A stretch of 64,000 nt of DNA. Origin: Reyranella sp. (GTDB lineage Bacteria; Pseudomonadota; Alphaproteobacteria; Reyranellales; Reyranellaceae). This document shows positions 44,162 to 53,217 of the stretch, in pieces. The notes under the pieces were generated by a model. The model was not told the origin of the DNA and did no database searches. It saw only the letters and a list, made by a program, of their open reading frames with translations. The stretch is from assembly GCA_022844015.1 (NCBI GenBank), contig JALHMO010000006.1, positions 1 through 64,000 of the forward strand. Reading direction: 5' to 3'. The stretch's first letter is position 1. Each line of letters begins with the position of its first letter. A program made the position numbers and the translations under genes.

Positions 44162-44986
44162 CTACGTAGCGGTCGCGAGCGCTTCCTGCTCGGCGAAGGC
44201 GCGATCGACCTCGTCGCGCAGCAGCTCGGTGAGCTGGATGCGTATCGCCTCGGCCTCGCGCGAGAACAGGTTGCGCGGCCGCGGCAGGTCGATCGGGCAG
44301 ATCGTCTTGATGCGGCCGGGCCGCGCCGTGAACACGACGACGCGATCGGCCAGCGCCACCGCCTCGTCGATATGGTGGGTGACGAACAGGACGGAGGCGC
44401 CCGAATCGCGCCAGACGTCGAGCAGGAAGTCCTGCATTCGGGCGCGGGTCTGCACGTCGAGGGCGGCGAACGGCTCGTCCATCAGGAGCACCTTGGGCCG
44501 CATCGCCAGCGCCCGCGCCACGGCGACGCGCTGGCGCATGCCGCCGGAGAGCTCGTCGGGCCGCTTGTCCATGGCCGCGCTGAGGCCGACCCGCTGCAGC
44601 GCCTCGGCGGCCACGGCGCGACGCTCGGCTTGCGAGGCGCCGCGGATGGCGAGGCCGAAGCTCACGTTCTGCCATACCGTCAGCCAGGGGAAGAGCGAGG
44701 TTTCCTGAAAGATCAGGCTACGCTCCGGCGACGGCGTCTCGACCAGCTCGCCGAACGACCATGTCTGCCCTTCGGTCGAATCCTCGAGGCCGGCAATCAG
44801 GTAGAGCAAGGTGCTCTTGCCGCAGCCCGACGGCCCGAGGAAGACGACAAACTCGCCGGGCTTGATGTCGAGGTCGATCTCGCGCAGCGCCTCGTGCGCC
44901 CGTTTGGTGCCGGCGGCCCAGGTCTTGCCGACGCCACGGCACACCACGGCGTCCCGGGACGAGAAGGTCGGCGCATCAAAGGCCAC
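44162..44986 (-). CDS. ABC transporter ATP-binding protein (nitrate/sulfonate/taurine family)
   Basis: A 274-residue ATPase with Walker A GPSGCGKST, Q-loop IFQETSLFPWLTVWQNVSFG, signature LSGGMRQRVAVARALA, Walker B VLLMDEPFAALD and H-loop FVTHHIDEAVAL, all typical of SsuB/TauB. The start is taken as GTG at 44986, which gives VAFDAPTFSSRDAVVCRGVG and overlaps the permease gene by 11 bp; a TTG at 45061 would add 25 non-homologous residues. Third gene of the binding protein-permease-ATPase operon. Confidence 0.9.
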   Translation of the reverse strand: MAFDAPTFSSRDAVVCRGVGKTWAAGTKRAHEALREIDLDIKPGEFVVFLGPSGCGKSTLLYLIAGLEDSTEGQTWSFGELVETPSPERSLIFQETSLFPWLTVWQNVSFGLAIRGASQAERRAVAAEALQRVGLSAAMDKRPDELSGGMRQRVAVARALAMRPKVLLMDEPFAALDVQTRARMQDFLLDVWRDSGASVLFVTHHIDEAVALADRVVVFTARPGRIKTICPIDLPRPRNLFSREAEAIRIQLTELLRDEVDRAFAEQEALATAT

Positions 44987-45926
44987 GCAGCTTCTCCTTG
45001 GTGTCGGGCAGCCAGTAGAGGATGCGCCGCTGGGCAAGCCGGAGCAGCCAGTCGAAGGCAAAGCCCAGCACGCCGATCACGGCGATCGTGAAGAACACCA
45101 GCGAAGGATTGAAGGTGTTGCGTGCCAGCATGATGACCTGGCCCATGCCATAGCCGACGCCGGTCGATTCGGCGACGAGCACGACCATCCAGGCACCGAA
45201 CAGGTTGAGCCGCAGCACCGCCAGCATGCCCGGCAGGATCGCCGGCACGATGACCCGGCCGTAGATCTGCGCCTTGCTGGCGCCCATCGTGCGCGCGACG
45301 TTGATCAGGTTGGGACTGACGCCGTCGATCTGGTTGATGGTCGCCAGCACCATGTGGAAGAACAGCGCCACCACGACCATGAAGATCGCCGGCGCATTGC
45401 CGATGCCGAACAGGAAGATCGCCACCGGCAGCCAGGCGATGGGCGACACCGGCGACAGCAGGGTGACGGTCGGCAGCACCAGCTTGTCGAAGAGATGCCA
45501 GTAGCGAATCGCCACGCCGATCCCGATCGCCAGCACCGTGGCGAGCACCAGGCCCACGAACACGCGCATCGTGGTGGCACCCACGGTGATCATCACCGAT
45601 TCGAGAGCCGACGGGCCCTCTCCCATCGCGTTGCCGACTTGCCAGCGCGTCGCCGTGTTGAAGAACTTGCCCTGCTCGCCGAAGTTGCTGAGGAAGATGT
45701 GCGGCGGTGGCAGCAGCTGGGGATCGGCCCACCCCAACGCCCAGCACAGTTCCCAAAGCCCTGCGAACAGGCCGACCGAGAGGCACGCCCACCACATCTT
45801 CGCGAGCCAGTCGAGGCGTCCCACGTTGGCAAGCATGCGGGCCGGCTCGAACGAGCGGGTTGCCGCCGCCGGGCGGGATGCTCCGGCGGCGGCGCCCGTA
45901 TCGCCGTCGCGACTGACGACGGCCAT
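44976..45926 (-). CDS. ABC transporter permease (nitrate/sulfonate/taurine family)
   Basis: A 316-residue inner-membrane protein with six or so helices after a charged N-terminal stretch. The cytoplasmic EAA loop is NVARTMGASKAQIYGRVIVPA followed by ILPGML, and VLVAESTGVGYGMGQVIMLA is the usual last-loop motif of SsuC/TauC. The ATG at 45926 shares one base with the binding-protein stop (TGATG). Substrate is set by the upstream binding protein. Confidence 0.9.
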   Translation of the reverse strand: MAVVSRDGDTGAAAGASRPAAATRSFEPARMLANVGRLDWLAKMWWACLSVGLFAGLWELCWALGWADPQLLPPPHIFLSNFGEQGKFFNTATRWQVGNAMGEGPSALESVMITVGATTMRVFVGLVLATVLAIGIGVAIRYWHLFDKLVLPTVTLLSPVSPIAWLPVAIFLFGIGNAPAIFMVVVALFFHMVLATINQIDGVSPNLINVARTMGASKAQIYGRVIVPAILPGMLAVLRLNLFGAWMVVLVAESTGVGYGMGQVIMLARNTFNPSLVFFTIAVIGVLGFAFDWLLRLAQRRILYWLPDTKEKLRGL

Positions 45927-47005
45927 CAGGCAGACTTGTACTTGAGCTTGCCGTAGAGGTCGGGATTTTCCTTGATCACCGCCTCCAGCAGCGTCCAGTC
46001 GATGGCGTCCCGGCCAGGCTTCTTCTTGATGTAGCCCATCTCCACGACACTGTCGGTGCGCTGCAGGATGAAGTCGGTCTGGCTGCGCGCATCGACCACC
46101 GCGGGCTGCTTGCCCTGGGCAATCTTGGCGTTCTCCATCGACGTCTTGTAGTACTTGCCGACCAGCTCCTTCAGCACGGCCTCGGTCTGCGTCTCGGCGT
46201 CGAGCTGGGCCTGCATCATGCCCTTGATGATGGCCTTGAGCCCCTCGGGATTGTCCTTCATCAGGCTGGCGCGCGCGGCGAGCACGCAGTCGGTGTAGCC
46301 CTTGCCGTAGAGGTCGATGCCGTCGGTCAGCATGACCGCGCCCTTGACGTCGTTGACGAGCGCCGAGGCGTAGGGCTCGATGGTGCAGATCCAGTCGATG
46401 GCGCCTGCCTTGAAGGCTTCCACGGCTTCCGGCGTGTTGCCCATGTAGCGGACCTTCACGTCCTTGAAGGAGATCTTGTGCTTCTTCAGGTAGTCGTACG
46501 GCATGACCTCCAGCGTATCCATCTGGAAGGTTCCGAGCGTCTTCCCCTTGAGCTTCTCGGGCGAATCGAGGCCGGGACGGGCGACAATGGCACAGCCCTC
46601 GACACCGCCGCCGGCGACAATCCTGACCGGCGCGCCCTTGTCGTAGAGGGCCATGAAGCTCGTATAGGGCATCAGGCCGATATCGACCTGGCCCATGCCG
46701 AGGAAGGTTACCATCTCGGCCGAGGTCGGCGTGTTGATGAACACCAGCTCGGTGCCGGCGCCCTTGGCGTACTGCCGCGAATGGGCGAGGAAGATGTTGA
46801 GGTTGCAGAAGCCCGACCCGTGGGTCGACTTCACCGGCGCACCCGCAAGCGCCGGGCCGCCCATCATTCCGGGACCGATCGCCATGGCGATGGCGCCGCT
46901 TGCGGCCGCGCCCCGGAGGAAGCGCCGGCGCGAGGGCACGATCTTGCCCGAGAAATCCATGTCGGAAAGCTGGGGGAAATGGGTACATCCAATGCGATCA
47001 CACAT
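45926..47005 (-). CDS. ABC transporter substrate-binding protein (NMT1/SsuA-like), Tat-type signal
   Basis: A 359-residue periplasmic protein. An AGGAGG stands 8 nt before the ATG at 47005, so the 15 residues preceding MDFSGK are probably real. A twin-arginine signal follows (SRRRFLRGAAASGAIAMAIG). The mature domain has the NMT1 pattern (NLNIFLAHSRQYAKGAGTEL, GQVDIGLMPYTSFMALYDKG, AFKAGAIDWICTIEPYASAL). A Tat signal suggests folding with a cofactor or metal before export. Probable ligand is a small nitrogen or sulfur compound linked to the amidohydrolase. Confidence 0.88.
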   Translation of the reverse strand: MCDRIGCTHFPQLSDMDFSGKIVPSRRRFLRGAAASGAIAMAIGPGMMGGPALAGAPVKSTHGSGFCNLNIFLAHSRQYAKGAGTELVFINTPTSAEMVTFLGMGQVDIGLMPYTSFMALYDKGAPVRIVAGGGVEGCAIVARPGLDSPEKLKGKTLGTFQMDTLEVMPYDYLKKHKISFKDVKVRYMGNTPEAVEAFKAGAIDWICTIEPYASALVNDVKGAVMLTDGIDLYGKGYTDCVLAARASLMKDNPEGLKAIIKGMMQAQLDAETQTEAVLKELVGKYYKTSMENAKIAQGKQPAVVDARSQTDFILQRTDSVVEMGYIKKKPGRDAIDWTLLEAVIKENPDLYGKLKYKSA

Positions 47006-47261
47006 GACCTGTCCTCCTCGTTCAGCGGAGAGTGGAGAGTTGGATTGCGGTGTGTCGGTTCTCTGCCACGACGACTCCTGACTGGCGGTCGCGGGCGATC
47101 GCCGTCATCGAATTGTCGGCACGCCAACCGAAGAGAACCGCCGACGCGGCCTGCGCTGACAGGCGGAATTGCAAGTGCTGTGCCAGCCCCACCGGCCCGT
47201 ATTTTCGGGTGGCGCGCCACGGTCATGCTGCACCGCGGTCGCCCAATTCTTGGTCAGGTGA

Positions 47262-48176
47262 TCATTTCTTGATCGCTAGCCGGCGCCAACGCTGGCGTTC
47301 GGCATGGCCAAGATAGAGACCGGAACAGACGATCACGGCGGCACCGACCCAAGTCCAGAAATCCGGAATGTTGTCGAACAGCATGTAACCCAGGATGGCG
47401 GCGCCGATGAGCTGCCCGTAGTTGAAGGGCGCGATCGTCGCCGCCGGCGCCTGGCTGTAGGCGATGGTGACGAAGTAGTGGCCCACGCCCGCCAGCACGC
47501 CGATGGCGACAAACAGGAACCAGTCCCATCCGAGGGCGGGCATCACCCATTCGAAAGGCAGGATCGGCGTCGCCGCCACCGTGCCGACGATGGTTGCCAT
47601 GGTTGCCGATGCATCAGGGCGCTCGGCCTGCCCGTAACGGCGGGAATAGAGCTGGTAGAAGGCGCTGCACAGCGTGCTGCCGACAATCAGCAGCGCATGC
47701 CATTCGAACCGCGCGTCGCCGGGCCGCACGACGATCAAGGCGCCGACAAAGCCGACGCAGACAGCGATCCAGCGCGCCAACCCGACCGGCTCGCCGAGAA
47801 ATCGCGACGACAGGGCGGTCACGATCAGCGGGCTGGTGAGCGAGATCGACGCCGCCGTCGCCAGGGGCAGATGGACGAGGCCGTGAAAATACAGGAACGA
47901 GGAGAAGAAAAGCAGCAGGCCGCGCACGACCTGGCTGCCGACGTTGTGCCAGCGGAAGAGCGCAAGCCCGCTGCGCGGCAGGAACAGCGCCAGCATGAAC
48001 ACGAAGGCAAACAGGTAACGCGCCCAGACGACCTGCATGACCGGATAGTGCTGGGTCAGCGCCTTGGAGACGGCATTGAGGACCGAAAAGCAGGCTACCG
48101 AAAAGAGAATGGCCAGGATGGCGCGCAGGATCCTGTCCGTCGGCGGATGGGACGCCGACGGTGTCTTGACACTCAT
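47262..48176 (-). CDS. EamA/DMT family permease
   Basis: A 304-residue membrane protein with ten helices in two EamA repeats (about residues 15-145 and 160-290). Typical words are VVWARYLFAFVFMLALFLPR, SLTSPLIVTALSSRFLGEPV at the end of repeat one and GVGHYFVTIAYSQAPAATIA, PFNYGQLIGAAILGYMLF in repeat two. The family exports metabolites such as amino acids. It is monocistronic as far as I can see. The 256-bp gap upstream of the binding-protein gene holds no recognisable feature. Confidence 0.88.
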   Translation of the reverse strand: MSVKTPSASHPPTDRILRAILAILFSVACFSVLNAVSKALTQHYPVMQVVWARYLFAFVFMLALFLPRSGLALFRWHNVGSQVVRGLLLFFSSFLYFHGLVHLPLATAASISLTSPLIVTALSSRFLGEPVGLARWIAVCVGFVGALIVVRPGDARFEWHALLIVGSTLCSAFYQLYSRRYGQAERPDASATMATIVGTVAATPILPFEWVMPALGWDWFLFVAIGVLAGVGHYFVTIAYSQAPAATIAPFNYGQLIGAAILGYMLFDNIPDFWTWVGAAVIVCSGLYLGHAERQRWRRLAIKK

Positions 48177-48256
48177 GGCCCGGAACCTACCGGCCCGGCT
48201 TCACCGCACAAGCGCGCATTGCGGCAGGTGCCCAGCGCGAATTGCAGGGCTTGCGG

Positions 48257-49399
48257 TCACCCGGGTCCGGAGATTGCTTGGCGATCTTCCTCGTCGCTGG
48301 GCCACAGCAGCAGCGACACCAGCAGCAGGATGCCGAGCCCGCCGGCGATGCCGATAAAGCGATCGATGCCGGGCATGATGCTGGTCGGCGGCGCCGGCCC
48401 CTGAATCAGGGTGATGACGAACACGAAGGCCGACTGCGTGCCGAGATAGCCGACACCATGCTTGCCGAGCTGGATGTAGGCGCCGACCCACACGCCCGCC
48501 GCGATCAGCGCGAGCCACCAAACGAAGGACGACAGGTCGAGGCCGAGAACGGCCAAGGCGAGCACGCCACCGATCAGGCAACCGATGAACCGGTGCAGGG
48601 ATCGCTCGGCGACGGCGTGGCGGGTTCCCAGGCCGCCATAGGTGATGACCGGCGCCGACATCACGACGGCGATCGAGATCGTCATCTCGGCGACCTGGGG
48701 CAGGTCGAGAAGGACCCAGACGATCAGGACGATGACGACCGAGATCCCGGCGCGCGCGCCGTGCAGCAGGGCTGGCCACTGGGCCCCCAGCAGATGACGC
48801 CATCCCGGCATGGCCGGCGGGCGATCGGCATGCCAATCCTGGAAGAGATTGGCCATCAGGATCGCCGCGCCGACGCCGATCGCGACGTCGAGCACCCGGT
48901 AGTAGGCGGTCGGCACGATCTGCAGCGGATCGTTCAGGCCGCTCAGCAGCACCATGATCGAGGTGATGGCGAGGAACAGCCAGGCGAGCCCATGCGGGCT
49001 CACCTGCATGGCCATCACGCCCAGCATGGTCATGCCGCCCAGGAACAGGCACAGCGCGGCATGGTCATAGGGCAGCCAGCGCCCCAGGACGAAGCCGACG
49101 ATCGCGCCGGCGATGGTGCCGGTAAGGCGCAGCAGGCCGCGCCGCACCGATCCGGCGCCGGTCGACATCATCGACATGAAGGCGCTGATGGCCGCCCACC
49201 AGGGTGCTTCCATCTCGAGGTAGAGGGACACGACAGTGGCCAGCACGACGGCGCTGGCGACCACGACGCCTTGCCGGTTCAGCGCCGGATCCTGTCCCAG
49301 GCCGCCGAGCTCGAGCCACAGGCCCCCGAGTGCCCTGGAAGTCATGCGGCTGCCCTCGGCGAAATCCTCGGCAACCGCGCGTGTGAAGGCGCGGATCAC
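48257..49399 (-). CDS. FUSC family inner-membrane transporter, short form
   Basis: A 380-residue protein with two FUSC-type membrane blocks: about residues 35-165 (EMEAPWWAAISAFMSMMSTG, RLTGTIAGAIVGFVLGRWLP) and 215-370 (MTISIAVVMSAPVITYGGLG, HRFIGCLIGGVLALAVLGLD). It lacks the large cytosolic linker of AaeB/YccS (about 650-700 aa). The start is GTG at 49399, overlapping the HlyD-gene stop in GTGA, so the pair is translationally coupled. By analogy with AaeAB it should export aromatic or other organic acids with the HlyD partner. Confidence 0.85.
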   Translation of the reverse strand: MIRAFTRAVAEDFAEGSRMTSRALGGLWLELGGLGQDPALNRQGVVVASAVVLATVVSLYLEMEAPWWAAISAFMSMMSTGAGSVRRGLLRLTGTIAGAIVGFVLGRWLPYDHAALCLFLGGMTMLGVMAMQVSPHGLAWLFLAITSIMVLLSGLNDPLQIVPTAYYRVLDVAIGVGAAILMANLFQDWHADRPPAMPGWRHLLGAQWPALLHGARAGISVVIVLIVWVLLDLPQVAEMTISIAVVMSAPVITYGGLGTRHAVAERSLHRFIGCLIGGVLALAVLGLDLSSFVWWLALIAAGVWVGAYIQLGKHGVGYLGTQSAFVFVITLIQGPAPPTSIMPGIDRFIGIAGGLGILLLVSLLLWPSDEEDRQAISGPG

Positions 49400-50613
49400 G
49401 GGAAGATCACGGTGCGCGCGTCGGCTCCCATGTAGAGCTTGCCCTGCGGCGGCGGGCCGTCGAGCACAATCGTGACCGGGATGCGCCGCTGCAGGCGAAT
49501 CCAGTCCGTGGTCGGCGCCACATAGGGCAGAAGCATCGGCGCCTGCGGATCGCGGCTGAAGCCGCGGGCGATGCCGGTGACCTTGGCGCGATGGAGCTGC
49601 CACGGCGCGCTGTCGAGCCACACCCAGGCCGTCGACCCGATGGCCAGCTGACGTACGTAGTACTGCTTGTAGTTGGCCATGATGCGCCAGGCGTCGGAAT
49701 CGACGATGCCTATCATCGGGATGTTGACCGTCGCGGTATCGCCCGGGCGGGTGGTGAGGTTGGTGATCGAGCCGTTGACAGGCGCCACCACGATGGTGCG
49801 GCTGAGCCGCCATTGCGCCGTTGCCATCTCGGCTTTGGCCAGGGCCAGCGCTGCCTGGTGCGCGTTGATGCTGGTGCGGGCCTTGGCGATCGCGATCTGG
49901 GCGATCGTCATCTCGGCGGCCGAGCGCCGCAAGGCATCGTTGGCGCGATCGAGCTCGGCGCGCGGCGCATTGTTTTCCGCTGCCAGGACGGCGTAGCGGG
50001 CCTGCTCCTGGACGGCATAGGTATGCGCCGAGGTGGCCGATTGGAGGGCCGCCGTCGAGGTCGACAGCTCCTCCTGCGCCACCTTGACCAGGGCGGTCGA
50101 CTCGTCGATCTGCGCCTGGCGCTGGTTGACCTCGAGCTGGAACGGCGTCGGATCGATGGTCACCAGCCTGTCGCCGACCTTGACCTCCTGGTTGTCGATC
50201 ACGTGGACCGCAACGATCCGTCCAGTGATCTCGGGGGCGACCGCGACGAGATCGGAGCGGACATAGGCGTCGTCGGTATAGGCGACGAAGTAGGTCAGGA
50301 CCTCCCACAGGATAAACAGCACCAGCAGCGTGCCGCCAACTGTGATCAGCCGGCGCAGCCGGCTGGCCGTACGGGCGGTCCCGCGCGCTTCGGCCATCGG
50401 CGCTGGCTGTGCAAGCGGCGGCACCGGCGGGACAGCCGCTTCAGATGCCGGGGCGGCTGGCTCGGGCAGTGCTGCAGGTGGCCCCACAGGCTTCGGCGTG
50501 GGCTCGGCCTTGGCCGGCCCGCCCGAGAGGCGGGTCACCGTGGCAAGCGGCCGAACGGCTTCTTCTCGAGGCTCGCGCCGCGGCGGTGCGGTCGGGGGCG
50601 CGGTATCGCTCAT
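49396..50613 (-). CDS. HlyD/EmrA family membrane fusion protein
   Basis: A 405-residue periplasmic adaptor. The first 85 residues are a Pro/Ala-rich cytosolic stretch, followed by one helix (LITVGGTLLVLFILWEVLTY). The lipoyl-type half motifs are DDAYVRSDLVAVAPEITGRI and VNGSITNLTTRPGDT, with a coiled coil of Ala/Glu-rich heptads between (about residues 170-285). The beta-barrel part ends ADARTVIFP. No outer-membrane factor gene is adjacent. The stop overlaps the FUSC start. Confidence 0.9.
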   Translation of the reverse strand: MSDTAPPTAPPRREPREEAVRPLATVTRLSGGPAKAEPTPKPVGPPAALPEPAAPASEAAVPPVPPLAQPAPMAEARGTARTASRLRRLITVGGTLLVLFILWEVLTYFVAYTDDAYVRSDLVAVAPEITGRIVAVHVIDNQEVKVGDRLVTIDPTPFQLEVNQRQAQIDESTALVKVAQEELSTSTAALQSATSAHTYAVQEQARYAVLAAENNAPRAELDRANDALRRSAAEMTIAQIAIAKARTSINAHQAALALAKAEMATAQWRLSRTIVVAPVNGSITNLTTRPGDTATVNIPMIGIVDSDAWRIMANYKQYYVRQLAIGSTAWVWLDSAPWQLHRAKVTGIARGFSRDPQAPMLLPYVAPTTDWIRLQRRIPVTIVLDGPPPQGKLYMGADARTVIFP

Positions 50614-50675
50614 CGCCCTGCAGGATAGCGCTTTTTAGCGACCGGGGCATCTTCGTGCCCGGCCGGCTCGGAGCA

Positions 50676-52847
50676 TCAGAGCCCAAGGCTCCTCACCTTT
50701 GCGGCCAGGGCATCGATGGAGAACGGCTTGCCGATGAAGTTCACGCCTTCGTCGAGCACGCCATGGTGCACGATGGCGTTTGCCGTGTAGCCGGTCGTGT
50801 AGAGCACCTTGAGGGTCGGTCGCAGCGCGCACGCCGCCGCCGCGAGCTGCCGGCCGTTCATGTCGCCCGGGAGCCCGACATCGGTGAACAGGAGCGCGAT
50901 GTCGTCGTGCGCCCGCAGGACTGCCAGGGCTTCTTGCCCGTCGCCCGCGAGATAGACGGTGCAGCCGATCTCGCGGCATGCCGAGCCGGCGAATTCCCGG
51001 ACCACCGGGTCGTCCTCGACGACCAGCACCACCGGTCCGTCCCCCGGCGAGCGCGCCGCCTGGGCAGGCTTTTCCTGGGCGTCCGCCGGGGTCGCACGGG
51101 TCCGCGGAAGATAGATCTTCACCACCGTGCCGTGCCCGACCTCGCTGTAGATCTTCAGATGACCGCCGATCTGCTTGACGTAGCCGAACGACATGCTGAG
51201 TCCCAGCCCAGTGCCCTGGCCGCGCTGCTTGGTCGTGAAGAACGGGTCGAACGCCTTGGCCATGACCTCCTGGTCCATGCCAACGCCCGTGTCCGACACC
51301 GCGATCAGAACGTACTGACCGGCCTTGACCTCGACATTGGCGGCCGCATAGGCGTCGTCGAGATGCGCGTTGGCGGTCTCGATGGTGAGCGTGCCGCCCT
51401 CTGGCATCGCGTCGCGACCATTGATCGCGAGATTGAGGATCGCGCTCTCGAGCTGCACGACGTCCGACTGACAGCGCCACAGGCCGCCCGCCAGCACGGT
51501 CTCGATCTTGACCTGCTCGCCCAGGGTTCGCCGCAGCATTTCCGACATCCCCGAGACCAGCCTGTTGGCGTCCACCGATTCGATCTGCAGCGGCTGCTGA
51601 CGCGAGAAGGCCAGCAGCCGCTGGGTCAAGGTCGCAGCACGGGACACGCCGGTCTTGGCGAGATCGAGAAAGCGCACGAAGTCGTCCGACGGGGCGGCAA
51701 CCCGGCGACCCATCATCTCGAGAGCACCGCCGATGCCGGTCAAAAGGTTGTTGAAGTCGTGGGCGATGCCGGCGGTGAGCTGGCCGATGGAGTTGAGCTT
51801 CTGCGACTGGCGCAGGCTGTCCTCGGCCACCTCCCGGCGCGCCTGCTCCTCGCTCAGCCGGGCCAGCGTATCGGTCTGCTGCATGGCCCGGCGGGACGCG
51901 ACGACCGCCAGGCCGAAAAGAGCCAGCGTTGCCGGTACCCCGAACACGAGATGCGACGCCATGCGGCCGATCCAGGCATCGCGAATGGCCGCGGCCGCAT
52001 AGCCGTGGACGACATAGACGGGCAGATCGGGCAGCTTCCGGTACATGAACACTCGGCTCTCGCCGTCGAACCCCGAGGTGTCGGTGGCGTAACGACCGAC
52101 GTCGGGCCGATCGGCGATCGCCTGCATGAAGCCGGCATCCGGGCCGAGCCGGCTCGGCCCGGCACCCGCCGGGTAGCGCACCAGGATCTCGCCGTCGGCG
52201 CGCACGATCGCGGCGGTGAAGTTCGGCGAATCGGACGCCTGGGCGAACTGGTCGTTAAAGTAGCCCGGCGAGATCGAGATCGCGATCACGCCGTCGAAGA
52301 CGCCATCCGGAGCCAGGCGCCGTTCGCTGTACTGGAACAGCGGGGCCCCCCTCCCCGGTCCCTTGAAAGCTTCGCCGACGTACCGCTGAACGCCCTTGTC
52401 GCGATGCGCATTGAAGTGCTCGTGCGCCGCGAAGCTGGGATCTGCCGGCACCGGATAGAGCTTGGCGGCGACGAGCGGACGGCCTTCGCGATCGAGCACC
52501 CAGACATCCTCGATCTGGGGCAGGCTCGAGACCAGCCGCTCGAGCCGGTCGTGGATCTGGCGCTCCCTCGCTCGAATGGCACCGGTGCTCTGGTCTTCCA
52601 GCAGCTCCGCGACGTTTGCGGCTACCAGATAGTCCGTTTCGAACGAGGTGCGGACGTTGACGTACAACAGATCGAGCGTACGGGCGATGCGCTCGTCGGC
52701 CTGCTTGTTCGCATCGTCATAGGCGAGCCGGCTCGCCCCGACGAAAAGCACCAGCGGCACCACCAGGGTCGCCACTGCGAGCACCATCGTGGTCTCCGCC
52801 GCCGAGCCCCGCAATTGCCAGGTACGCAGGCGAAGCAGGCGCCTCAT
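50676..52847 (-). CDS. hybrid sensor histidine kinase with receiver domain
   Basis: A 723-residue membrane kinase. Two helices (about 18-40 and 298-318) enclose a 255-residue periplasmic Cache-like sensor (LPQIEDVWVLDREGRPLVAA). Phospho-acceptor His363 lies in LTAGIAHDFNNLLTGIGG. The N box is LNLAINGRDAM (Asn476), G1 is VSDTGVGM, F is FDPFFTTK and G2 GQGTGLGLSM. The C-terminal receiver has EDDPVVREF, phosphorylatable Asp656 in LLFTDVGLPGD and Lys in GKPFS. It starts 7 bp after the single-domain receiver gene, so the two form one phosphorelay unit. Signal unknown. Confidence 0.93.
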   Translation of the reverse strand: MRRLLRLRTWQLRGSAAETTMVLAVATLVVPLVLFVGASRLAYDDANKQADERIARTLDLLYVNVRTSFETDYLVAANVAELLEDQSTGAIRARERQIHDRLERLVSSLPQIEDVWVLDREGRPLVAAKLYPVPADPSFAAHEHFNAHRDKGVQRYVGEAFKGPGRGAPLFQYSERRLAPDGVFDGVIAISISPGYFNDQFAQASDSPNFTAAIVRADGEILVRYPAGAGPSRLGPDAGFMQAIADRPDVGRYATDTSGFDGESRVFMYRKLPDLPVYVVHGYAAAAIRDAWIGRMASHLVFGVPATLALFGLAVVASRRAMQQTDTLARLSEEQARREVAEDSLRQSQKLNSIGQLTAGIAHDFNNLLTGIGGALEMMGRRVAAPSDDFVRFLDLAKTGVSRAATLTQRLLAFSRQQPLQIESVDANRLVSGMSEMLRRTLGEQVKIETVLAGGLWRCQSDVVQLESAILNLAINGRDAMPEGGTLTIETANAHLDDAYAAANVEVKAGQYVLIAVSDTGVGMDQEVMAKAFDPFFTTKQRGQGTGLGLSMSFGYVKQIGGHLKIYSEVGHGTVVKIYLPRTRATPADAQEKPAQAARSPGDGPVVLVVEDDPVVREFAGSACREIGCTVYLAGDGQEALAVLRAHDDIALLFTDVGLPGDMNGRQLAAAACALRPTLKVLYTTGYTANAIVHHGVLDEGVNFIGKPFSIDALAAKVRSLGL

Positions 52848-52854
52848 GGCCTCG

Positions 52855-53208
52855 TCAATCGCTCTCGATCAGCGTGGCGACGAGCCTGGCCAACTCGACG
52901 GCACTGAAGGGCTTGGCGACGACGTGGACACGCGGGTTCGACGCCGGTCCACCCGGCTCGGCTCCAGAGCAGCGAATGATCGCCGCTGCCGGCCGCCGCT
53001 CGAGTGCTGCCTCGATGACGCGCTCTCCCGACATGTCGGGCAAGCCGATATCGACGATCACGACGGACAACGGCAAGTCACCGTCGATGATCTCGATCGC
53101 CTTCTGCCCCGATGCGGCCTCGATGCACGCGATGCTCAACCCGTCCAGCGCGTCGACGACCACGGCACGGATCAGGAACTCGTCCTCGACCAACAGCACG
53201 CCCGGCAT
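52855..53208 (-). CDS. single-domain response regulator
   Basis: A 117-residue receiver with no output domain. Acidic pair Glu-Asp in LLVEDEFLIRAVV, phospho-acceptor Asp53 in VVIVDIGLPDMSGE and Lys in VVAKPFSAVEL are present. Such CheY-like proteins pass phosphate between a kinase and a separate regulator or act on protein targets. It precedes the hybrid kinase gene by 7 bp and follows the flavin oxidoreductase gene by 9 bp on the same strand. Confidence 0.9.
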   Translation of the reverse strand: MPGVLLVEDEFLIRAVVVDALDGLSIACIEAASGQKAIEIIDGDLPLSVVIVDIGLPDMSGERVIEAALERRPAAAIIRCSGAEPGGPASNPRVHVVAKPFSAVELARLVATLIESD

Positions 53209-53217
53209 GCGAGATCC

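Noticed and set aside
44976-46988. 670-codon frame joining the binding-protein region to the ABC permease
   Set aside because: The N-terminal part is a shifted reading of the binding-protein gene; the permease begins at the ATG sharing a base with that gene's stop.
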